A DNA stretch of 64,000 nt, from positions 1,767,923 to 1,831,922 of the forward strand of contig JAESIW010000200.1 in assembly GCA_016802295.1 (NCBI GenBank). Reading direction: 5' to 3'. This DNA is from Brachionus rotundiformis (lineage: Eukaryota > Rotifera > Eurotatoria > Ploima > Brachionidae). Numbering within the stretch: position 1 is the stretch's first letter; the number at the start of each line of letters is the position of its first letter. Below the pieces are notes generated by a model. The model worked only from the letters and a program-made list of their open reading frames with translations, was not told where the DNA came from and made no database searches. A program made the position numbers and the translations under genes. Shown piece by piece: positions 1 through 11,502 of this stretch.

Positions 1-184
1 TGACTTTGAGACGCAAACCTTTGAGATGATTGAATTTCTCAAATGAATCATTTGATAATTGTTCTAAATTTTTTACTTCCAGAAATATTAAATTGTTGTT
101 AAATAATTTTGGTACTACAGGGTAGCTTACGGATAAAAATTTTAATTGTGGCATATCGGTATATGAGAGCTCATTTACCAAGGG
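1..184 (-). CDS. Leucine-rich-repeat protein fragment, open at window edge
   Basis: The complement of 184..1 is open, with a stop at 187-185, and runs off the window. It encodes regularly spaced leucines and asparagines in a typical LRR rhythm, for example LEVKNLEQLSNDSF followed by FNHLKGLRLKV. No start methionine or clear upstream exon is visible, so this may be an internal exon of a larger LRR protein whose remainder lies left of position 1, or a decayed copy. The LRR pattern is seen directly; the membership of any particular LRR family is unknown. Confidence 0.4.
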
Positions 185-187
185 TTA

Positions 188-1571
188 GGGGTTTAAAGTC
201 AAAATTTTTTTTGTAAATATAATATATATTTTGATTTATTTAATTTTTTTTCTAAAATTAATGTCAATTTAAATCTGATATAAAAATTTTGTTTGCTAAA
301 TTTCGAGTATAGTGGCCATCTGGAACTTAAGTTGCCATTTAGATTTTAAATTACTCTTTTTTGAATACTTAACAGAGGCAGTTCACCAAATCTCAACCAA
401 AATGTAACTAAAGTAACCTTTATTGAGCATTTAAAAGAGCTTTTACACAAAGAGTGGTCACAGATTCCGACTGAGTACGTACAAAAATAGACTAAATCAA
501 TGCCAAAAAGAGTTTTGACTTGTTTTAAGGCCAGAGGCGGTCATTTTAAATATTAAATTGTAAAAATTTCTAAACTTTTGAACTATTTTTTTTTTAATTT
601 TATAGGGATTTTTTTTCCTCTTAATTTTTTTTGGCTTTATGTTTTTGGATTGATGACAGATAAAAATAACAAAACTAGCCGTTTTTTTTTTACTTTCCAC
701 CTTTTATATACGTAAAAACAATCTTTGTGTTAACATATAAAAGAATTTCTAAACTTCTGCAAAATACTGTATAATATATGATTCTTAACTTAATGGATTT
801 TTTTATTGGTATTTTATTTACAGTTCAAAAAAATGGACCGAATTTTGCCAGTGCTTAGTTCAATAGTTATTAGAAAAAATTTTCATTCTTGAACACAAAC
901 AGATCAGGAAGTGAAGATGAAAATAAACCATCTAATAAATGATGCTGATTAAGCCCAATGTTCATTTTAAAATGGATTACTTATGAACTTAAATAAAGAC
1001 AATTCAAGTTAATCTAATTTGAAAATTGGAATAAAATTTGCATTTTTAAAGCTGCTGTACACACCACTAGCCCCCTCCAGACTCCAATTGAATGAAAGTA
1101 TACTCGTCTCTCGAACACTTTTGTTCTAACGTGTATCGTTTAGTAGAAAATCATTCTCCGTTTACATGCACCCTCTACTCTTGCAAGTATTTACATGTTT
1201 TGCACCAAATTTGAAATTTGCTTCAACTAGATTTCAAAACGCACATACACAATTTGAAATATTTGCTCTCTATAAGTTGGAACATATTCAAACTATGTGC
1301 AAACACAGCCACAGAGACCATTTTTGATATCTTATTTTATTTTTTCATAGAAATAAATTATTTCAAAATTCTGTATTTCGTTTCAATTTATCTTATTTAG
1401 AATTCAAATCGATTTTTCTTTTGCCAAACTGTTCTGACCTATTGTCCAGTGAGAAAAAGTTGAACAATTGTGCATACCAATTAGTTCAATGCGAATATAA
1501 ACCAGCGTATCTGTTTTTAACTTTATATATTTATATATAATTAAACTAACTTTTGGATAATATTTGAATAG
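188..1571. other. Intergenic region upstream of USP7
   Basis: AT-rich DNA with no convincing coding frame. The stretch around 1050-1180 is less AT-rich than its surroundings and could hold promoter or 5'-UTR sequence of the gene to the right, but no specific element can be named. A plausible 3' splice site (AG at 1570-1571) closes the region, so an unrecognised upstream exon carrying the true USP7 start codon may be hidden here. Confidence 0.4.
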
Positions 1572-4500
1572 TCAAAGCTATAAACACGGGTCACTCAAAT
1601 AGCAAATCACAATCGAACCACAATAGCTATCACGGTTTTCCAACTGCAGAGAACAGCCAAGGACAGCTAAACAAAATTGGTAATTCAAAAAAAAGCTCAT
1701 CTAAACTCAAACTTAAGTCGGCAAGTTTAGTGTCGAATCCGAGTGAAACAGTGGGACAGAAAGCCAGCTTAAGCAAAAAGCAGCACAAAGCTAACAGAGG
1801 GATTGAATCATCGTCGTCGTCGAGCTCGATCGATTCAATTGGAAGGCAGAAAGCACCTAGGAACGATAAATTAAAGGCTATTGAGGGCAAAATTAACCGA
1901 ATGGAAATTGGCGGCAATACTGATTTGAACAATTCGAGTGTACAAAAGATAGATGATGAAGACGACCATAACCAAGTAGATACTTCATTTGACCATCCGC
2001 CGTCTAAAAAACTTCTCACTTCTCCTATTGTCTATTCGAATACGAACGATCCAGCAAAAACTGATGTAAATATGGTTGTTAGCCCTAATAATCCTGTTGA
2101 TACTAGTGCATCCACTAATCCGACTGACGATTCCCAGACTGTAAATATGTTGGATCAAAACACAGATGGTAATGATGTAAATAAATTGGATCAAGAACAA
2201 ACAAATGATGTATCCATGAACAACTCTAATGGAAACAATGAAGATGCTGATGATGGTACTTAGATTTTTCACTTCTTTTTATAAAAAAATTTTTATGGAA
2301 AAATTGGTTCTGATTTTCTTGATTTATAGAATTTTAGCTTTAAAGTGTTTATTTAGGTTTAATTTAAAAGAATGGTTAGTGTTAACCAAACAACTAAATA
2401 AAATTGGTAATTAAAAAAAAAGCTCATCTAAACTCAAACTTAAGTGGGAAAGTTTAGTGTCGAATCTGAGTGAAACAGTAATAATAATATAAGTTACAAC
2501 AAGCTAGCAAGCTAGACTTGCGAAGATGGGAAACAGTAGGATCCCATCTATGGTAAGTGTGGTATGTACGGTGTTTAGAGCACAGTCACTTCCCTAGCTC
2601 TGCCTTCATCACACCGAAGATTGTTATTCGTTATGTTACCATTCACTCGTATCGATTCTACCAAGCCTCAGGACTTCATCCATGGTAGGTTTCTCCTTAA
2701 GTCTGTACTTATCCAGTCTGTTCTTGAATTGGTTGATGGATATGGATTGAACGATCTCTTGAGGTAGGGGGCTCTATGACATAGTCACTCTATAAGTGAA
2801 AGAGTTCTCTCTCAGTTGGCTGTTGGCTGGGAGTGGTCGGACAAAGATATGCTGATTGGAGCTTCTTTTTGTTCTACCGTTGACTTTGACAGACGGGACT
2901 ATGTGCCAGTTTAAACGTTAGTGCCTATGTAACATTTAAAGAAGTGAATAAGATCTCCTCTAGTCGTCCTGTCCTATCACGGTTTTCCAACTGCAGAGAG
3001 CAGTCAAGGACAGCTAAATAAAATTCGTTTGAGTTTTGATGAGCTTTTTTTTTGAATTACCAATTTTATGCAAGTTGTGCCAAAAAAGGCCAGAAGTTGA
3101 AAAAAAAATTAGAAATTTAAATCGAAAATGATGATGGAAAAATAAATTTAAACTAATTTTTATTAAAGCTGTTGGTGAGATGTCTTTTTCTAAACAAACT
3201 TAGTTTAATGTAAGAAATAACGTAATTAAAGATTAATTAATTATTCCGGATAGAAATTAACTCTAAATTTTTCCCACTATCTTGACTAAAGATACAAATT
3301 GGTCATGAAAAATTACAAAAATGATATAAAGTGATTGTATTTAAAAAAAAATTTATATTTTATAACTTTGTAAAATAATTAACGTGATTTTAAGTTAGAT
3401 ATTTTGTCAAATAATTTTTTTCTTTAAATAAAATTTGGATTTTTAATTTTAATTTTAAAAGACAGTCGAGCTGAAGCTACTTTTCAATTGGTAGTAAATG
3501 ACTTTTCAAAGTTCAAAGATAGCAAAGAATCAAGACTTAGTCAAACACCATGTATTGTGAGAAATTTGCCATGGAAAATTCTTGCCATGTCAAAGCAAGT
3601 CAGCAACGGTGAAATGGTGTTGGGCTTTTTTTTGCAATGCAATGCTGAAAGTGAATCAAATCGATGGTCAGTTTGTGCTAGTGCAGAATTAAGATTATTA
3701 CACACAACTGATCCAGAGAAAAATTATGTCAAAAGTATTTGTATTCCTACCTAATAATTACCTACCAAGTTATTAATTTAATATTTTGTTAAGAAATCCA
3801 GCATTTGTTTTATCTCAAAGAAAATGACTGGGGATACTCTCCATTTATACCGATGAAAGAAATTATTGATCCAGAAAAAGGATACTACAATGCTCAGAAG
3901 GACTGCATTACGCTTGAAGTCTGGGTAAATGCAGATGCGCCTCATGGAACTGCTTGGGATTCGAAGAAGCTTACTGGTTTTGTTGGTCTAACCAACCAAG
4001 GCGCCACTTGTTATATGAACTCTCTCTTACAGACCTTATTTTTTACCAATCAATTAAGAAGAGCTGTTTATTCACTTCCGACTGAGAATGATGATCCTAT
4101 AAAAAGCGTTCCCTATGCACTACAAAGAGTTTTTTATGATCTGCAATTCTCAGAGAAATCGGTTGGAACTAAAAAATTGACCAGATCATTCGGATGGGAA
4201 ACTTTAGATACATTTATGCAACATGACGTCCAAGAGTTATGCCGAGTGGTTAGTTTATTCTTGCTTTTAAAAATCCAATTCTACTTAAACTAAATTTGAA
4301 GTTAATGGATAATCTTGAGACCAAAATGAAAGGAGCTAAAGTTGAAGGAACTATACCAGATTTGTTCGAAGGAAAGATGATTGTATGTATTATTTGTGAA
4401 ATACAATTTTCAAATTTTATCACAAAATTTTTAAAAAAAAACATTATCAATAATAATAATTTTATTTGTTTTATCTTTTTTCTATAATTTTTTTAAAGAG

Positions 4501-7180
4501 AAAATATTTAAATCTTTTTTATTAAAAACTTTAAAATTATCTTGTAAAAAATTAGAAAAAAATTAAAGGATGAGAATTTTATTTTAAAAATTAATTAATT
4601 GTAATTTATTTTTATTTAATTTTTATTAAATTTAAGTCATATATAAAATGTAAACACATTGACTACGAGTCAAGACGCACAGAAGGCTTCTATGACATTC
4701 AATTAAATATCAAGGGAAAGAAAGACATTTACGAATCGTTTAAAGACTACGTGACTGTGGAAACACTCGAAGGTGAAAATAAATATGACGCTGGCAAATT
4801 TGGTCTTCAAGAGGCCCAGAAAGGCGTCATATTCGACAAATTTCCGCCTGTTCTTCATCTCCACCTAATGCGCTTTCAATATGACCCACAAACTGATAGC
4901 AATATTAAAATAAATGATAAATACGAATTCTTTGACAGTATAGAACTAGATGAATTTTTGGAAAAAAAAGAACCAACTCCGGCAAAATATTTACTGCATG
5001 CAGTTCTGGTGCACAGTGGGGACAACCATGGTGGTCATTATGTTGTCTTCATTAACCCAAAACTAGATGGCAAATGGTTCAAATTTGATGACGAAGTGGT
5101 GAGTAAATGCTCCAGAAAGGACGCAGTAAATGCCAATTTTGGCGGAAACCAGTCCGAAGAGCTCACTTTCAGACACTCGACAAATGCCTATATGTTGGTA
5201 TATGTGCGTGATTCTCACAAACACTTGGTTCTTAGCGAAGTCAAAAAGAACGACATTCCTCAAACTCTCCAAGACCGACTGGCTGAAGAAAAACGCATTG
5301 AGCTTATGCGCAAAAAGGAGAGAAACGAAGCTCACTTGTACATGCAGGTGAACATAATATTGGAAAAAGAATTCTATGAAAACAATGGCAATGCAGACTT
5401 GTTCGACCCGAACAAAACTGATTTTACCAAGCAATTGAAAGTAAAAAAAATGAGCACCATGCTCGAATTGGGTAGACAAATTGGCGAAATTTTGGATTTA
5501 GGTGTTGACGATATTCGCATATGGTCAATAATGAGCCGATACAATTACACATTTAGACCATTAAATTGCTATGATCTTAAAGATTATGGAAACAAAACTG
5601 TTCAAGAAGTGTCCAAACAAGACTCTGTGTGGCGCATTTTTGTGGAGACGTCACATGACCTATCGTTTTCGGCCAATTTTGACTATGTGTCCCTAATTAA
5701 TAAGTTTGAGGATGTAGAGCAATCACCAACAGTGCTACGGCAACAAAAACTAGTCCCCTACAAACCAGACGAAGTTATGATTTTGTTTAAATACTATGAC
5801 CCAAAGACAAGCTCGTTACGCTACGTATTTCGAATGAATTTGTCCAAGACGGCCACTTTGCTGAGCATACAGGATAAGATAAACAAACGAATGAAATTTC
5901 CGCCACAGACCGATCTGCTTTTTTTCGAAGAAGTAAAAATAAGTCAAATTACTCCTCTGGTCGCCAAGGAAGACACATTGTCAAAGTTGGCACATGAACA
6001 GCTATTAGATGGTGATATTTACGTGTTTCAGATAAACGAAAAGGATAAGCTAAACACATACAAATTGCCAACTGTCATCGACTACTTTAAAGACTTGAGC
6101 TTGAAGATAGAAGTTTTGTTTTGTGACAAAAATTTGCCAAATGATGAAGGTTTTGTGCTTAATTTGTCTCTTAAAAACAAATACACTGAATTTGCCAAAT
6201 TGGTCGGTGAACATCTTGATTACGATCCGGAGAAGTTACAATTCTTCAGGCCAAATCAAAATGTGTACGATCTTAAATCGCAATTTAACATGAACCAGGC
6301 GATCAAGTACAATCCGGACCTGCAACTCAAAGACATTTTTCAAATAAAGACTCAAATATACCAGCAAACTCAACCAGGACAACAGCAACAAATAAAGAAA
6401 ATTTTCTACCAAAAATTGAATATAAAAATAATGGAACTTGAAGAAAGACGCCCGTTCAAATTGACATGGCTTAGTTCAAATTTAAAAGTCGAGAAAGAAA
6501 TGGTCTTGATGCCATTGAAAAAAGCAAATGTTAAAGATCTTCTGGTCGAGTGTCGCCAAGAGTTATTTAATGAGAATTTAATTAGCAAGGAGCAATTTGA
6601 GGACAAAGATTTTTGCTTGAGACTTGTGGAAATAGTTGGTTCTAAATTGCATAAAATTTTCCGTGAAGACATTTCGATCGAAAGTTTGGAAACAACTCAA
6701 ATGTCAAATAAAATGTACCGTGTGGAGCAAATTTTATCTGAAGAGTTTGACCTGCTCACAAGCACTGCATGTAATCTTGGCGATGATTATCTGCTACCAA
6801 TAGCTCATTTTACCAAAGAGATATATGCCACCTTTGGACTACCCTTTTTGCTAAAGGTCAAACTTGGCGAGCCATTTAAGGACATTAAGCAGCGTATACA
6901 GCGCAAATTGGACGTAAATGATAAAGAATTTTCAACTGTGAGATAATTTTATTTTTATTTTAATTGTTTAAAATCAATAATTTTGTTTTTTTAGTATCGC
7001 TTTGCGCTCATTAGCATGGGCACAGCCAATTATTTACCAGAAGATGAAGATTATAAATTTGATTTATCAAATTTAAGTGGTGTTCAACCATGGCTTGGTA
7101 TTGATCACCAAAACAAAGCTGCGAATAAAAACAAAGGTCGGTTTTCTACCATGGAAAAAGCAATTAAAATATTTAATTAG
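1572..7180 (+). CDS. USP7: Ubiquitin carboxyl-terminal hydrolase 7 (HAUSP)
   Basis: Nuclear deubiquitinase that removes ubiquitin from targets such as p53/MDM2 in vertebrates. Exons: (1572)-2255, 3462-3734, 3794-4248, 4302-4382, 4637-6937, 6995-7180; all junction phases agree and the joined protein aligns with human USP7 from the TRAF/MATH domain to the C-terminal EKAIKIFN. Catalytic Cys is in NQGATCYMNS, His in DNHGGHYVV and Asp in WFKFDDEVV; five ubiquitin-like domains follow. The first exon gives a Ser- and Asp/Asn-rich disordered N-terminus ending NEDADD, which joins SRAEATFQ as human EDMEDD joins its TRAF domain. The first in-frame ATG is at 1901 (protein then 1216 aa, human 1102), but the frame is open back to 1568, so an upstream start exon is possible. 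Intron 1 (1206 bp) contains exon-1 copies and a LINE piece. Confidence 0.95.
2393..2480 (+). repeat. Copy of USP7 exon-1 segment inside intron 1
   Basis: Direct, slightly diverged copy of about 1666-1753, beginning around CTAAATAAAATTGG and including the AAAAAGCTCATCTAAACTC stretch. It lies within intron 1 of USP7 and lacks the splice context of the original. It shares the CTAAATAAAATT variant with the other copy at 2957, so the two may be halves of one split copy. Confidence 0.85.
2510..2960 (-). mobile_element. Non-LTR retrotransposon 3' fragment in USP7 intron 1
   Basis: On the complement the translation gives the typical C-terminal part of a CR1/Jockey-like reverse transcriptase ORF: TRGDLIHFFKCY, then LRENSFTYRVTMS, a stop where a Trp is expected, and LPQEIVQSISINQFKNRLD. 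At least one frameshift and one stop show it is dead. It ends with a stop after SEW and a tail of non-coding 3' sequence. Only the 3' end is present, as expected for 5'-truncated LINE insertion. Confidence 0.8.
2957..3066. repeat. Second exon-1 copy: direct part plus inverted part
   Basis: 2957-3010 repeats 1629-1680 in direct orientation (CTATCACGGTTTTCC onward). It is followed at about 3018-3066 by the reverse complement of about 1670-1705 (GAGCTTTTTTTTTGAATTACC). With the copy at 2393 it brackets the LINE fragment, pointing to a complex insertion/rearrangement in the intron. Confidence 0.8.
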
Positions 7181-7714
7181 ATCTTAGATTCTGGAAAAAA
7201 TGTTTTTTTTTAAATTTTAAACAGAAATGATTTTTGTTGAATTTTATTTTTTGATATATTTTTTTTAAATTTAAACCTTCAGACTTCAAAATTACTTGTA
7301 CCTTGATATAGAAAAAAAATCAAAAATTTAAAATTTAATTTATTCGTTCATAAAATATCTAGTTATTATTATATTTTTGTTCAAATGGAAATTAGTTGAT
7401 GACCATTGGTGACATTTTTTTAGAAATTTACGTATTCAACTAGAACGGTATTCATCGATAACACACACAATGCCTAAGCGAAGTCTTTAAAAAGAAAAAT
7501 ATTAGTTTCGGACATTCAATTTTCAAAAATGAAGAAAAATTTTTAATTTTTAAATTATTTATTTACAAACTAAAATTAAAAATTTAATCTTAATAAATTT
7601 TAAATAAAAACTTTTTTGAAAAAAAATATACCAAAATTATGTTCGTACGCCCTTTAACTGGACGTTGAGTTTCAGAATAATAAGATAAAAAAAAATTTTT
7701 AATCTTTATTAGAA
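7181..7714. other. Spacer between USP7 and ANAPC10
   Basis: 534 bp of AT-rich sequence with no supported gene. It ends with the acceptor-like TTTATTAG two bases before the ANAPC10 start codon. No terminator or promoter motif can be named with confidence. Confidence 0.5.
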
Positions 7715-8287
7715 ATGGAAGGAATACAGATAAGTAAATCGGAGCAAGAATTTAATCCTTATTCAGAAGAGTTGTCCGGTCAATCGCGAGACATATCGCA
7801 CCAAGCAGTATGGACACTCAGTTCTTGTAAGTCAGGTTTTGGCGTCGAAAATTTGATAGACAATTCACTAGACACATTCTGGCAATCAGATGGCCCACAA
7901 CCTCATTTGGTCAATATGCAGTTTAAACAAAAAACTAAAGTAAAAGATGTTTGCATTTATGCTGATTACAAATCAGATGAGAGCTATACACCAAGTCGAA
8001 TTGTTATCAAGGCAGGTACACATGTAAATGATCTGAGAGAAATTGGAGCTTATGATTTATCCGAACCTGCTGGATGGATAATTATTCCACTAAAAGACCC
8101 GAAAGATTGTAAAAATCAGCCGATCAAAACTTGGATGCTACAAATTGCTGTTTTGGCTAATCACCAAAATGGAAGAGACACACACATACGCCAAATAAAA
8201 ATACACTCACCTATTGAGACCACGTCGGTCATTTTACAGCCAAAATTTAGTGCAGTTGAACTTTCTGAATGGTCAACAATTAGATAA
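7715..8287 (+). CDS. ANAPC10: Anaphase-promoting complex subunit 10 (Doc1)
   Basis: Subunit of the APC/C ubiquitin ligase that helps form the degron (D-box) receptor and increases processivity. Single-exon frame of 190 aa (human 185), nearly all DOC-domain beta sandwich: HQAVWTLSSCKSGFGV, DTFWQSDGPQPHLVN and DTHIRQIKIHSP match the family. It ends in STIR; the C-terminal Ile-Arg (IR) tail is known to dock APC10 on CDC27-type TPR subunits and is intact here. The ATG lies two bases after an acceptor-like TTTATTAG, suggesting a 5'-UTR intron or trans-splice site. It lies 534 bp downstream of USP7 on the same strand. Confidence 0.95.
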   Translation: MEGIQISKSEQEFNPYSEELSGQSRDISHQAVWTLSSCKSGFGVENLIDNSLDTFWQSDGPQPHLVNMQFKQKTKVKDVCIYADYKSDESYTPSRIVIKAGTHVNDLREIGAYDLSEPAGWIIIPLKDPKDCKNQPIKTWMLQIAVLANHQNGRDTHIRQIKIHSPIETTSVILQPKFSAVELSEWSTIR

Positions 8288-9171
8288 ATGAGAGCTAAGC
8301 CTTTTAATTAATCGACTATTAGAATTTTTTTATGTATTTTTAAAAAATTAAGATAAAAATAAAATTTAATTCGGGAAATGTAAAAAGATAACTATTAAAG
8401 TAATTTTAATAATAATAAAAAATTGATATATTTTAGACTTGATTTTTAATTAAATTAGTCTAAATTGATTATAAAATTATATCAACAACCAATAACTTAT
8501 AATATTTCAAGTATTTAAAGGTTAATAAGTTTAAAGATTATGATTATGATTTTCAAATTATTATTAAATTAGTTTTTCAGATGTTTTTGTTTAGAACTAA
8601 GAACCAAAATTGTGTATAACCAAAAAAATATATTATGGATTAGTTTCCATCTTGATTAAAAATACTTTAAATATCAAGTTAAATTAAAATTATTCTTATT
8701 TAAAATAAACATAAAAATAAAAATTTTAAAAATGTAAAATTTTAACCTTAATTTCTTTAAAACTATTTAACACTTTTTAATTAGTTAAATTAGTTTGCTG
8801 ATTTAAATTAACTTTAATTATTGCTAGGCAGCAGTAAAAAATTTTTAATTAAGACATGTTTTATTTATATATATTTTTAAAAAATTTATTTTACTATTTT
8901 ATCATCTAACTTTTAACTTTTTTGAAAATAAAAAAATTACGATACCTTTTCTTTTTTTAATTTGTTTATCTTGGCATACTTTGTTTAATACGTTCAAGAC
9001 AAAATTTTGTTCTTGACTTGAAAAAATAAAACTTAAAATAAAAAATTCAAAATGAAAAAAATGTTAAAAAAATTTCCTATACTTAGTGTCTTCATCATCA
9101 AAAACCCAATAAACTAATAACTAAAATAATTATAACAAAATTTTAATTTTAGATAATTTGGTCAAAGAGAA
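8288..9171. other. Intergenic, nothing recognised
   Basis: About 880 bp of very AT-rich sequence between ANAPC10 and TM9SF4. No frame, repeat or RNA gene was recognised. An acceptor-like TTTTAATTTTAG lies about 20 bases before the TM9SF4 start. Confidence 0.5.
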
Positions 9172-11502
9172 ATGCATATCGAAAAATCGGGACCAAGGCT
9201 GACCCTCAATTCGATTTTATTTTTTATAGCACTTTTTATTAGTACTAATAGCATACACTCATTTTATGTACCCGGTGTTGCCCCGCAAGATTTTCGCAAG
9301 GGAGATCCAGTGGAAGTCAAAGTAAAAAAAAAATAAAAAAATTTGGCAAAATTTTAAATCTTTGGATTAGGCGGTAAAAATGACTAGTACTAAAACACAA
9401 TTACCATATGAGTATTATAATTTGCCAATTCATTGCAAGCCAAATTCTGGAATCGAATACAAATCAGAGAATTTAGGCGAGATTTTGAGAGGCGATCGTA
9501 TTGTAAATACAGACTTTTCAATCAGAATGGACACTAACGAGAAATGTAAAATACTTTGCCAAGATATCGAGCTTAATGAAGATCAGACCAAACAAGTTAT
9601 CAAGCGAATAGAAAATGCCTATCATGTTCACTTGTAAATTTGAATAAATTTTAATAATTGTTCAAGAATTTAAATTATTTCAGGCTCGTAGATAACTTAC
9701 CATGTGCGACCAAGTTTCAATTATTAGACAGCAAAGAAGAACAATATGAGCATGGCTATCAAATTGGATTTTTTAACAATGGAGAATACTTTATAAACAA
9801 TCATATTCGTTTTATACTTAAATACCACACAGAAAAGTCATCTGATTTGTATCGTGTGGTTGGTTTTGAAATTGAGACCCACAGCTTAAATTATTCAATG
9901 GTAAAACCCCAAGAAGATAAAGTATGTTCTATTGAAAGCGAAGATTCAGACAATTCTGTCAAGCCGCAAAAAATTGTGCCTGGTCAAAAAAATAAATTAC
10001 ATATGACCTATGAGATTTTCTGGATAGCTAGTGAAATAGCTTGGGCATCAAGATGGGACTCTTACTTAAAAATGAGCGACGTCAAAATACATTGGTTCTC
10101 AATTATAAACTCTTTAATTGTAGTATTTTTCCTTGCTGGTATTTTGAGTATGATTTTAATAAGATCGTTGCGTAGAGACATAGCGAAATATAATAAAGAG
10201 GATGAGCCTGTGAGCATTATTCAAATTTTAATTAAATTGATCAGTTTAAATAACATTTATTTTAAAGGAAGAAGCTATTGAAGAAACAGGATGGAAATTG
10301 GTTCATGGTGATGTATTCAGACCACCTAAGAACACCGAACTATTAGTAGTTTTGGTCGGATCTGGCATTCAGCTATTTACCATGTCTTTAATTATTATTG
10401 GTAAATTGATTTCTTCTCCTAAATTTAAATTTAAAAAATTAAAAAAAAAAAGTTTTTGCCATGCTTGGTATGCTGTCTCCATCATATAGAGGTGCGCTGG
10501 TAACCAGTGCTTTGTTTCTTTATGTGTTCATGGGGTATATTCTAGTTTATTTAACTTGATATAAACAAATAATATTGATTCTAGATTGATCGCTGGATAC
10601 TATGGAGGGCGTTTGTACAAAACATTAAGAGGAGTACATTGGAAAAAATCGGCTTTTATAACAGCCACTTTTTACCCATTTGTTTTGTTTGCCATAAGTT
10701 TTATTTTAAATTTTTTCATATGGGGTAAGAAATCATCAGGCGCAGTGCCTTTTACCACAATGCTTGCTCTGTTGACAATGATATTTGGCATTTCCTTGCC
10801 TTTAGTCTTTTTTGGCTATTACTTCGGATACCGAAAACAAGTAACTAGCAAAAAACTTTCAAGTAAAAGAATATTAAGTTTAAAATTTTTAGCCCTATTC
10901 GCAGCCAGTACGAACAAACCAAATACCACGTCAAGTACCAGATCAAGTATGGTACATGAGCCCAATGTTTAGCACTCTGATGGCTGGTATTCTACCTTTT
11001 GGTGCCTGTTTTATTGAGCTGTTTTTCATTTTTTCGGTATACTAGATTTTAAAATTTTATTTTTTTGTTAAATTTATTCTTGATTAAAGGCCATTTGGGA
11101 CAATCAATATTATTATTTATTTGGATTTTTGTTTTTAGTATTTTTAATAGTTGTTATTTCTTGCTGTGAAATAGCAGTTGTAATGACTTATTTCCAATTA
11201 TGTGCTGAAGATTACCATTGGTGGTGGAGATCGTTCATTGCATCGGGTGGATGCGCATTATATGTCTTTTTTTACTCAATATTTTATTATGTTACTGAGG
11301 TAAGCTATTTTTTTTGAAAAAAAATTAAAAAATTGAATATTATTATCTTTAGCTTGACATAACAGAGTTTGTTCCTTCATTATTATATTTTGGATATTCG
11401 CTTCTGATTTCATTTACAATTTGGATTATTACGGGTACCATAGGATTTTTTTCATCCTATTTTTTCGTGTCCAAAATTTATGCTGCAGTAAAGATAGATT
11501 AA
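9172..11502 (+). CDS. TM9SF4: Transmembrane 9 superfamily member 4 (nonaspanin)
   Basis: Nine-transmembrane Golgi/endosomal protein of the nonaspanin family. Exons: 9172-9321, 9371-9633, 9684-10209, 10268-10400, 10453-10534, 10585-10840, 10893-11036, 11090-11299, 11353-11502; every phase closes, giving 637 aa (human TM9SF4 642). A signal peptide precedes FYVPGVAPQDF; other TM9SF4 hallmarks are TQLPYEYY, NLGEILRGDRIVNT, KMSDVKIHWFSIINS, WKLVHGDVFRPP, SSGAVPFTTM and LCAEDYHWWWRS. The C-terminus AAVKID ends in a KxD motif of the kind that retains nonaspanins in the Golgi through COPI. No lesions. The TM9SF4 rather than TM9SF2 assignment rests on the N-terminal FYVPGVAP and the loop sequences. 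Confidence 0.95.

Noticed and set aside
1630..2019. Minus-strand 129-codon frame over USP7 exon 1
   Set aside because: Antisense shadow of the Ser/Asp-rich exon; no family pattern.
1985..2272. Minus-strand 95-codon frame
   Set aside because: Antisense of the same exon; Ile-rich noise.
5063..5479. Minus-strand 138-codon frame
   Set aside because: Shadow of the USP7 catalytic/UBL exon, which matches homologues in the sense frame.
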